Source of the DNA: Anaerolineales bacterium
Lineage (GTDB): Bacteria > Chloroflexota > Anaerolineae > Anaerolineales > Villigracilaceae
DNA: 64,000 nucleotides
NCBI GenBank assembly: GCA_019187665.1
Contig: JABARH010000010.1
Location: 310,001-374,000 of the forward strand
Direction of reading: 5' to 3'
Both the position numbers and the translations under genes were made by a program. Under the pieces are notes generated by a model. It made no database searches and was not told the origin of the DNA. It worked only from the letters and a program-made list of their open reading frames with translations. Of the stretch, positions 33,247-39,720 are shown in pieces; within the stretch, counting starts at the first letter, position 1, and the number at the start of each line of letters is the position of its first letter.

Positions 33247-34942
33247 TCACCAATTTCCCAAGTTCTCTAATTTCATCAAGCATCACCCCTTCCAATCTTG
33301 CCAAGCGTTCCAGCGTCACCGACGGCTGTTCGTGATAGGCGGCGTCCGCATCCACGGCGCGGTAGCGGCTGGCGGAGAGGTCGTACTTATTCGCCTTCAC
33401 CTGCTCCTTCGTCACCCAAAACTGACGGGTCAGGCGGTCGAGTTCGGATTGCAGGGGCGATATTCGGGATTCGATCTTCGAGAGTCGGTCTGTGATATTC
33501 GATAATTCGGTCGTCGAATTTCGATTATCGAGTATCGTCTCAAATTGCAACCGATTCAACTCGCCTTGCGTCTTTCTTCTTTCCTCTTTCATCGGCGCGA
33601 GCATCTTCCGAAGTTCTCCGATTCTCGAATATCGAATATCGCTAAACGATTTATCCCCCCGCTTCTCCCAACACGCCAACACATCGGGAATATCGTTTTC
33701 ATCCACCTTCGTCCGCTTATCGTCCAGCGAAAAACCGTCATGCGCCATGTCGTAGAACCAGATGTCTTTCGTCTGCGCGCCGCGCGTGAAAAACAAAACC
33801 GCCGTGCTAACCCCCGCGTATGGCTTGAACACGCCCGACGGCATCGAGACCACCCCGTCGAGTCGATTCTCTTCGATGATGCGCTTGCGAATCTCGACAT
33901 GAGCGCGGGACGAACCGAACAGCACGCCGTCAGGCACGATCACCGCCGCGCGTCCGCCCATATCGAGCGCGCGCAGAATCAGATGCAGGAAGAGCAATTC
34001 GCTTTTGGTCGTGTCCGCTGGCAGGGTGGGATGAATCGTGCTTTTATCCACCGCGCCTTTGAACGGCGGGTTCATCAAAATCACATCGTACTCGCGCTCG
34101 TCGTCGAACGCCTTCGAGAGCGTATCCCGATAAAAAAACTGCGGCGACTCGATGCCGTGCAGAGTCAGGTTCATCGAGCCGATGCGCAGGATGGTCATGC
34201 CCGAATCGTTGTCGAAGCCGCGCAGATATTTGGGCGACGACATGAACGTTCTTTCCGCCGCCGATAACTGGTCGCCGATCAAGTGATGCGGATTGCCCTC
34301 CTCGTCATATTCCAAAATCCCCGCCGAAGTCGCCCGCTCCAAAATATGCTGGTGCGCGTTGACGAGAAACCCGCCCGTCCCGCCCGCCAAATCGCCGATG
34401 CGCTCGCGCGGCTTGGGGTCAATCATCTTCACCATCATGCGGATGATATGACGCGGCGTGCGGAACTGTCCGCCGCGCCCCGCGAACTGCATGTGACCGA
34501 GCATGTACTCGTACAAGTCGCCCTGCACATCCTGATTCTGCTCGGCGATCTTCATCTGGTCAATTAAATTGCACGCCTCGATAAGCAGTCCCGCCTTGTT
34601 GATTTTGCACTGCGCCCCCTTCATGTACTCGCCAAACGAAGACTTCTCATCCGCGAGTCCGACGAGTTTCGGGAAGACGACAGTCTTTAGATGATGGAGC
34701 GACTCTTCGGCTTTCATGTTCTTCCAATAATCCCAACGCATCTCTTTCGGGACTTTAGGCTGGTACCTGGTCCCCTTGCGTTTTGCCTGCTTTTCAGCCG
34801 CGTTCTCGCGGTCATCCAGCCGCTTGAGGAACAACAAATACGAAAACTGCTCAATCGCATCGAGCGGATTGGCGAGTCCCCCCGTCCAGAACTTATCCCA
34901 GAGGGCGTCAACTTGCGAGCGGAGTTTGGGGTCGGTTAGCAT
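33233..34942 (-). CDS. hsdM: Type I restriction-modification DNA methyltransferase subunit
   Basis: 569 residues. HsdM N-terminal helical domain (LWDKFWTGGLANPLDAIEQF), SAM motif I DLAGGTGGFLV at 184-194, catalytic motif IV NPPF at 291-294, so an N6-adenine methylase. A coiled-coil linker at about 440-525 is partly encoded by ATCGAATAT-type repeats, before the conserved RQFWVTKEQVKANKYDLSAS end. It pairs with HsdS downstream. The hsdR gene is 4.8 kb upstream on the same strand with other genes between. Confidence 0.95.
   Translation of the reverse strand: MLTDPKLRSQVDALWDKFWTGGLANPLDAIEQFSYLLFLKRLDDRENAAEKQAKRKGTRYQPKVPKEMRWDYWKNMKAEESLHHLKTVVFPKLVGLADEKSSFGEYMKGAQCKINKAGLLIEACNLIDQMKIAEQNQDVQGDLYEYMLGHMQFAGRGGQFRTPRHIIRMMVKMIDPKPRERIGDLAGGTGGFLVNAHQHILERATSAGILEYDEEGNPHHLIGDQLSAAERTFMSSPKYLRGFDNDSGMTILRIGSMNLTLHGIESPQFFYRDTLSKAFDDEREYDVILMNPPFKGAVDKSTIHPTLPADTTKSELLFLHLILRALDMGGRAAVIVPDGVLFGSSRAHVEIRKRIIEENRLDGVVSMPSGVFKPYAGVSTAVLFFTRGAQTKDIWFYDMAHDGFSLDDKRTKVDENDIPDVLACWEKRGDKSFSDIRYSRIGELRKMLAPMKEERRKTQGELNRLQFETILDNRNSTTELSNITDRLSKIESRISPLQSELDRLTRQFWVTKEQVKANKYDLSASRYRAVDADAAYHEQPSVTLERLARLEGVMLDEIRELGKLVNGKQ
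33470..33645. repeat. ATCGAATAT-type repeats inside hsdM
   Basis: GATATTCGATAATTCGG, CGAATTTCGATTATCGAGTA and TCTCGAATATCGAATATCGC lie in frame in the hsdM linker, around 33478-33540 and 33610-33645. They share the core seen upstream of rocD at 16081-16172. Confidence 0.6.
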
Positions 34943-34958
34943 GGCAACCTACCGTCAC

Positions 34959-34988
34959 CGTCCCGAAGGTTCTTAAACCTTCGGGACG
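34959..34988. repeat. REP palindrome between rayT and hsdM
   Basis: CGTCCCGAAGGTT / AACCTTCGGGACG, 13-bp perfect arms with a 4-nt loop, abutting the stop of rayT. Confidence 0.92.
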
Positions 34989-34990
34989 CT

Positions 34991-35569
34991 CTAATCAAAA
35001 AGATATTTACTAATATTCCCATAACTCTTCTCTTCATCCTCAACATCATTCACAAATTTGACATACTCTTCCGCGCTCGAAAAATGATCTTGCACAAAGG
35101 TCTTATCCACCAACACGCCGTCTCGCAACCCAACCCACTCCCGATAATTCGAATACGCCCAATCTTCGGGCTTCGCCGCCAACCCCGCTTTGACAGGATT
35201 GCGGTGAATGTACCTGCAAAGGACGATCAAGTATTCCCGCGTATCCACGCGTTTGTGTTTGAAACGCCCCTCGAACAATGTGCCTGTGCGTCCCTGCTGG
35301 ATATTCAACGCCTGCACGTATGCATTGAACAATACCTGCATAAACTTCGATAGGAGAACTTCGGTTTCCTGCCGAAAGAGAAAATGATAGTGATTGGGCA
35401 TCAGGCAATACGCAATCACCGCCACGCCAAACTTTGGAGCATGTTCCTTGATCAACCGCAGAAGGTACAGGTAATTGCCTTCATTGAGGAAAATCTTCGC
35501 CTTCCCCGCCCCGCGATTGTAGAGATGATAATACTGCCCTTGCGTAAAGATGTCACCGCGATATGGCAT
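34991..35569 (-). CDS. REP-associated tyrosine transposase (Y1/HUH type)
   Basis: 192 residues. MPYRGDIFTQGQYYHLYNRG at the start, HUH metal site NHYHFLF at 59-65, tyrosine region LCRYIHRNPVKAG with Tyr120 as likely nucleophile, and YSNYREW. This family cuts and moves REP palindromes as single-stranded DNA. REPs lie on both sides of the gene (34959 and 35585), which supports the assignment. It splits the restriction operon between a NUDIX gene and hsdM. Confidence 0.93.
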   Translation of the reverse strand: MPYRGDIFTQGQYYHLYNRGAGKAKIFLNEGNYLYLLRLIKEHAPKFGVAVIAYCLMPNHYHFLFRQETEVLLSKFMQVLFNAYVQALNIQQGRTGTLFEGRFKHKRVDTREYLIVLCRYIHRNPVKAGLAAKPEDWAYSNYREWVGLRDGVLVDKTFVQDHFSSAEEYVKFVNDVEDEEKSYGNISKYLFD

Positions 35570-35584
35570 GGCTACCTGCTAAAA

Positions 35585-35674
35585 CGTCCCGAAGGTGTAC
35601 CGCTCCGAAGGTTCTTGTGACGACATGCAATCCTTCGACCAGCCTTCGGAGCGTTCCGCAAAACCTTCGGGACG
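35585..35674. repeat. Nested REP cluster upstream of rayT
   Basis: Outer arms CGTCCCGAAGGT (35585) and ACCTTCGGGACG (to 35674); inner arms CGCTCCGAAGG (35601) and CCTTCGGAGCG (to 35653). Confidence 0.88.
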
Positions 35675-35713
35675 ATTGTGACCTGCGAGCGAAGTTTGGG
35701 GTCGGTGAGCAAA

Positions 35714-36406
35714 TTAAATCAATCCTTTGAGCTTGGCTTTGGTGTACGCCGCGATGGTAAAGCCGTCGGTGATTTCACCGTCGGCGATCATTTTTTCGAG
35801 TTCGGCAACAGAAACCCAAATTGGATTTTCGATGCCCTCTTGAATGTCCATCTCGCCAACAGAAGCCATCCGCGCAAAAAAGAGATTGATTGGATTCCCT
35901 TCAAGCCCTGTGTTGTTATAGACGATGCCCAAGTCGAATATTTCCGCAACCTCTCCGCCGACCTCTTCCTTCACCTCGGCTTTTGCCTGAGTTTCCGCAT
36001 CAACTCCAGATTCGCCAAAACCGCGCGGAATTTCCCAATGTCGCATTCGCGTGGCATGACGGTAATGTTGAATGAGTAACAACTTCCCATCTTTTTCTGG
36101 AAGAACGACAACACCCGCCGCGCCGCCTTCCAAATAGGCGCGGTTATAAATGCGGATGTATCCGTTTCGGTAGCCATTGGGGAATTCGACGAGATCGCGT
36201 AAGACCAACAGGCTGGGGTCATCAAGGATAAGACCAATGTCTGCCCAGGTTGAAGGCATTCCTCGTTTTTGTAGATCGATTAGCCTTTTTTCACGCCAAA
36301 TTGAAACTTCGCTATCATCATTGATGATACTTATTAAGGCGTTCCCGTTGTCAAACAATCTCGGGTGTGATTTCGAAATCGCAGAATAACTCATCGCCGA
36401 CTCCAT
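35714..36406 (-). CDS. NUDIX hydrolase 1 of the restriction locus
   Basis: 230 residues. NUDIX region PRGFGESGVDAETQAKAEVK then EEVGG: the EExG glutamates are kept, but the Arg before them is Ala and the first Glu of the classic box is Val. The part before it (RDLVEFPNGYRNGYIRIYNR, VVVLPEKDGKLLLIQHYRHA) resembles ADP-ribose/nucleoside-diphosphate hydrolases. Its paralogue is at 38829. It starts 6 nt after the 496-residue unknown, so the two are coupled. Probable substrate: a nucleotide diphosphate derivative. Confidence 0.85.
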   Translation of the reverse strand: MESAMSYSAISKSHPRLFDNGNALISIINDDSEVSIWREKRLIDLQKRGMPSTWADIGLILDDPSLLVLRDLVEFPNGYRNGYIRIYNRAYLEGGAAGVVVLPEKDGKLLLIQHYRHATRMRHWEIPRGFGESGVDAETQAKAEVKEEVGGEVAEIFDLGIVYNNTGLEGNPINLFFARMASVGEMDIQEGIENPIWVSVAELEKMIADGEITDGFTIAAYTKAKLKGLI

Positions 36407-36412
36407 AATTTA

Positions 36413-37903
36413 TTAATACCCATAATAATTTACGCCAAGGTTTTCAGGCTGGCTTAAATTCGTATCGTTGTCGGTTTTAATTTCATCAACCAACTCTTTA
36501 AAGCCTGGTGTATTTCGTAACTGTCCAAGCATGTCATTCCAAACTTCGCGTCCAGATTGCACATTGCCGCGCATAAAATCAAGGCTCACATCCAAATCGG
36601 CGTCTATGAAGGTGCTTGCGCCAACAGTGAATCTCATCAAAAATGGAGTAATCCCAGTGGAAAGAATTCCTGTCCCTAACGTTGTCAATATTTTCTGAGA
36701 CGGATCTGCTGGGTTAATAGCAATTTCTATTGCTTTAGCTCCAATTGAAATCAGCAACTTTATCCACGGATCCCATTTCGCTTGTTCACGTTCAGCGCGA
36801 ATGCGTGTTATGGCTGTGTTTAATTTTTCAAACTTTGCATAGAACACGGCGCTTAGATGGGGAAATTGCAGCGGATTCGCCAACAGGTCGAGCATAGCTT
36901 TCCTATACATCTCCCATTCCTCGGTTTCGCGCGTCTTGATAACATCCGCTAAATTTAAATCCCCAAGGCTTTTTAGGTACATCCCTCGCGTAATTTGATC
37001 AAACGCAAGCCCTCGCAAAGCTTGCAGTATGTCTTTTACATTTTCAGGACTAATAATGTTCGCTTGAATTGTTTCTTCAAGGTCGCCAAGCGCCGCGCGC
37101 GGTGGAGAACCTTCTGGAGTGAGCGAATACCTACCCATTGCGTCAGGTAAATTAACGTTATATTTAAGATCCACTATTTGCTTGATTTTCGCTGCATAAG
37201 GTTTCTTGCTGTAATATCCTTCTGCAATGTTTGTGCCGTCAGTTACTACAAACTCCTTATAAAGGTCATTTCTTGTAATGAGCCGAGTATCTGCCAAATT
37301 AAATGCATAACTAGCAACATCTTTAAGTCGTTTACGAAATTCAGGGAATTCGCCTTTTGGTATTTTTAAATATCCAGCAAGATGTTCAGCCCTTTGTTCG
37401 GTATTCAAGGTTTGAACATAATTGTGATATATCCCTGATAGTCTCTTGAAATCGTCGTTTTGATCGCCCCAGTCTAGTTTGACGCACGACATATGAGTAT
37501 CGTGAACAATGTCTGTCCAAGCATTCCAAAGACTGTCTTTTGTATCGAATGTTGGTCTTTGGTCTGGAGAATCCTCAAACACAAGGTAAGGAACTATGAC
37601 CTTTGTGTTGAGAAGAGTTTTCAGTTGCTCGCGACTCTCGGAATCGTCATAGTCATCTACAACCACTTCATTATTAAACATGAACGCTCGGTTTACAATA
37701 ACTTGCTCTCCATAAACCAAAGCGCGCCTCCATTCTTTGATAACATGTTTTGACCGTTCCTTTTGCGTGTCCTTCAAAGACTTGCCCTCTTTGATCATGG
37801 TATCAAGAAGAGTATTCGGAACCCACTGATTGTCTAATACCTGAGGAACGATGGCAGCTTTAGCAAGCTTGCTGGGTGTAAGTTTTTCGAATTCAGCGCT
37901 CAT
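36413..37903 (-). CDS. Unknown 496-residue protein in the restriction locus
   Basis: No family recognised. N-terminal region with charged helices and ALVYGEQVIVNRAFMFNNEV near 62-81, then KTLLNTKVIVPYLVFED near 95-111. The middle is helical. Residues of about 385-440 contain hydrophobic stretches (WIKLLISIGAKAIEIAINPA, LGTGILSTGITPFLMRFTVG) that could contact or enter a membrane. Hand counts of single lines give about 38-43% GC here against about 60% in flanking core genes, which suggests transfer. It is bracketed by a HEAT-like membrane protein and a NUDIX gene in one tight operon, so a defence role is possible. Confidence 0.8.
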   Translation of the reverse strand: MSAEFEKLTPSKLAKAAIVPQVLDNQWVPNTLLDTMIKEGKSLKDTQKERSKHVIKEWRRALVYGEQVIVNRAFMFNNEVVVDDYDDSESREQLKTLLNTKVIVPYLVFEDSPDQRPTFDTKDSLWNAWTDIVHDTHMSCVKLDWGDQNDDFKRLSGIYHNYVQTLNTEQRAEHLAGYLKIPKGEFPEFRKRLKDVASYAFNLADTRLITRNDLYKEFVVTDGTNIAEGYYSKKPYAAKIKQIVDLKYNVNLPDAMGRYSLTPEGSPPRAALGDLEETIQANIISPENVKDILQALRGLAFDQITRGMYLKSLGDLNLADVIKTRETEEWEMYRKAMLDLLANPLQFPHLSAVFYAKFEKLNTAITRIRAEREQAKWDPWIKLLISIGAKAIEIAINPADPSQKILTTLGTGILSTGITPFLMRFTVGASTFIDADLDVSLDFMRGNVQSGREVWNDMLGQLRNTPGFKELVDEIKTDNDTNLSQPENLGVNYYGY

Positions 37904-37909
37904 ATGTTT

Positions 37910-38836
37910 TTAACGTCCTTTCTTGGCTATTATTTGTTGATATGCAAAGCCTACGTCTAATCCTTCTGCTTTAGAAAGTTGGTATGCGTCAACCACATCA
38001 ATCGCCTCATCAGTTCCTAACTCTATCAAAGCAGATTGAACATACGATTCTCTAATGTTTTTCGCAATTTTTCCATCAAACAATTGATTTTTCAATACCA
38101 TGAAATATTCATATGGAATAACAAGTTTTTTTATAGAAACATTCATTGCATTGAGCAGTCTGCCGTCCAACTTGTATGGGTTTTCCAGCCATTTCTCCAA
38201 AGACCTTCTAGATTTTATTGTCCCAAGTTCACCCAGAGCTATTACACAGGCTATTTTTAAGTCTAGATAATCTCTTTTGTAATTATCTATCAATATTTTT
38301 TCTGAATTTGGGATTTTTATTTTCCCTATTATCTCAACAATCTCTGTTGCAATTCTGTCGTCAGATTCCTCTTCTAGCAGTAAAATTAGGTGTGGGCTCA
38401 GCGTTCTCAAGAGAGCAATCTCAGAGATCGACTCGCTTAATAAATAAGAAATGTTTGCCACAGACTTTGGAGTGGGAATAACGTTTGATTTATTGGCAGC
38501 ATCAAATTTCGCATCAACTCTGGACGATAAATATTGGCGCAAATATAAATAGCTAATTCCTCCCTTAATTTGCTGAACAGTTTCTTGTGTTCTTCTACTC
38601 CCCAGTATGTATATCACTACCGAAAGAATTATTAAAACACTCCCTGCAATCAATAATACATTTCCCGCCACATCAGATACCGTGTATCCATACGGGTTAA
38701 TGGGAGGAAAAAATTTTACTAATCCAGAAATAATCAGCAGTATCCCGAACAAGAAGCAAACCGAGCTAATTGTTAAATGAATCAATAAATTTTTATTGTC
38801 AAACACTTTTTCGATCCATTTTGATGTATCACTCAT
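37910..38836 (-). CDS. Membrane-anchored HEAT-like repeat protein
   Basis: 308 residues from the ATG at 38836 (the longer frame would invade the NUDIX gene). Two hydrophobic segments, about 18-42 (IHLTISSVCFLFGILLIISG) and 55-78 (VAGNVLLIAGSVLIILSVVI). The rest is helical and repeat-like (KIACVIALGELGTIKSRRSL), similar to HEAT repeats, and would face the cytoplasm. AT-rich like its neighbour. It overlaps NUDIX 2 by 8 nt and ends 6 nt before the next gene. Likely an adaptor or sensor; no named family. Confidence 0.78.
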   Translation of the reverse strand: MSDTSKWIEKVFDNKNLLIHLTISSVCFLFGILLIISGLVKFFPPINPYGYTVSDVAGNVLLIAGSVLIILSVVIYILGSRRTQETVQQIKGGISYLYLRQYLSSRVDAKFDAANKSNVIPTPKSVANISYLLSESISEIALLRTLSPHLILLLEEESDDRIATEIVEIIGKIKIPNSEKILIDNYKRDYLDLKIACVIALGELGTIKSRRSLEKWLENPYKLDGRLLNAMNVSIKKLVIPYEYFMVLKNQLFDGKIAKNIRESYVQSALIELGTDEAIDVVDAYQLSKAEGLDVGFAYQQIIAKKGR

Positions 38837-39527
38837 TGATCCTCCAGTTGCAACAAGCCAACGCATATGCCCACAGCGAAAACCAATCACTGAGTTGACC
38901 TTTCCTTACAATCTCTTCCAGTTTCGATATTTTAACCCACTTAAACTTAGACAGCCCTTCATGTTTTTCAAGGGAGATTCTTTCTCCTTTTGGAATTTCA
39001 ACCAAAAACACCACCGTTCCACCTTTCCCTTCCTTGACCTTCGTCAAACAAGTCAGCTTTGCATTGGAAACGCCGATTTCTTCCCGCAATTCCGTTCTGG
39101 CGTTTTCTTCCGCCGACAACCCTGGCTCGCCAAATCCGCGTGGGAATTCCCAACTCCAATTTCGTTCCTCGTGTCGAAACTTGCGGATCATCAAAACCTT
39201 ATCGCCCTGCATGCACATCAGCACCGAATTGAATCCGCCGCCCTCTTCGCTCTTGCGGTTAATCCAACGAACATAACCGCCAACCCGTCCATCGGGGAAT
39301 TCGACCATGTCGCGCAGAATATAAAACCACTGGTCTTCTGCAAGAACGCCAATATCAATCCAGCAGGAAGGCTTCCCTTCCTTTTTGAGTTTTGCCCGAA
39401 TTTTCTTCTGCTCTGCAAGAATACGCTTCTCGTCAGTGATGATTTTAATCTCGCCTTTTTCACCTTTGTATGAAAACAAGTAAGGGCGGTCTTGCGTCAA
39501 AGTCAGATATTTTTGTAGAGAGTTCAT
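38829..39527 (-). CDS. NUDIX hydrolase 2 of the restriction locus
   Basis: 232 residues. NUDIX box PRGFGEPGLSAEENARTELR then EEIGV; as in NUDIX 1 the box is degenerate at its first Glu and at Arg, while the EExG pair is present. Shared with NUDIX 1: WIDIGVLAEDQWFYILRDMV and EFPDGRVGGYVRWINR, so the two are paralogues. Overlaps the AbrB gene by 4 nt (ATGA) and the HEAT-like gene by 8 nt. Confidence 0.87.
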   Translation of the reverse strand: MNSLQKYLTLTQDRPYLFSYKGEKGEIKIITDEKRILAEQKKIRAKLKKEGKPSCWIDIGVLAEDQWFYILRDMVEFPDGRVGGYVRWINRKSEEGGGFNSVLMCMQGDKVLMIRKFRHEERNWSWEFPRGFGEPGLSAEENARTELREEIGVSNAKLTCLTKVKEGKGGTVVFLVEIPKGERISLEKHEGLSKFKWVKISKLEEIVRKGQLSDWFSLWAYALACCNWRINE

Positions 39528-39718
39528 TCGGAATCCTCCAAGAACTCCGAAGTCTTCTTTGCGGCAGATTCTTCGAAATGAACAATCAGCATCTTTCCAT
39601 CCACTTCAAAGCGCACTTGCTGACCAGGCTTCAAGTGATATTTTTCTCGAATTTCCTTGGGGATGGTAATGCGATATGTAGAGGTAACGGTTGCAACATC
39701 CATAATTTCTCCAGCCAT
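39524..39718 (-). CDS. AbrB/MazE-type swapped-hairpin DNA-binding protein
   Basis: 64 residues: ATVTSTYRITIPKEIREKYH, then LKPGQQVRFEVDGKMLIVHF, the SpoVT-AbrB fold. It may be an antitoxin or the local repressor of the operon. There is no PIN or MazF toxin next to it; the following gene is a NUDIX hydrolase. It starts 2 nt after the hsdR stop. Confidence 0.85.
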   Translation of the reverse strand: MAGEIMDVATVTSTYRITIPKEIREKYHLKPGQQVRFEVDGKMLIVHFEESAAKKTSEFLEDSE

Positions 39719-39720
39719 GA

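Noticed and set aside
39524-39718. AbrB-type antitoxin with a toxin partner
   Set aside because: No MazF, PIN or Doc gene adjoins it; the neighbours are NUDIX and hsdR. Left as a regulator or orphan.
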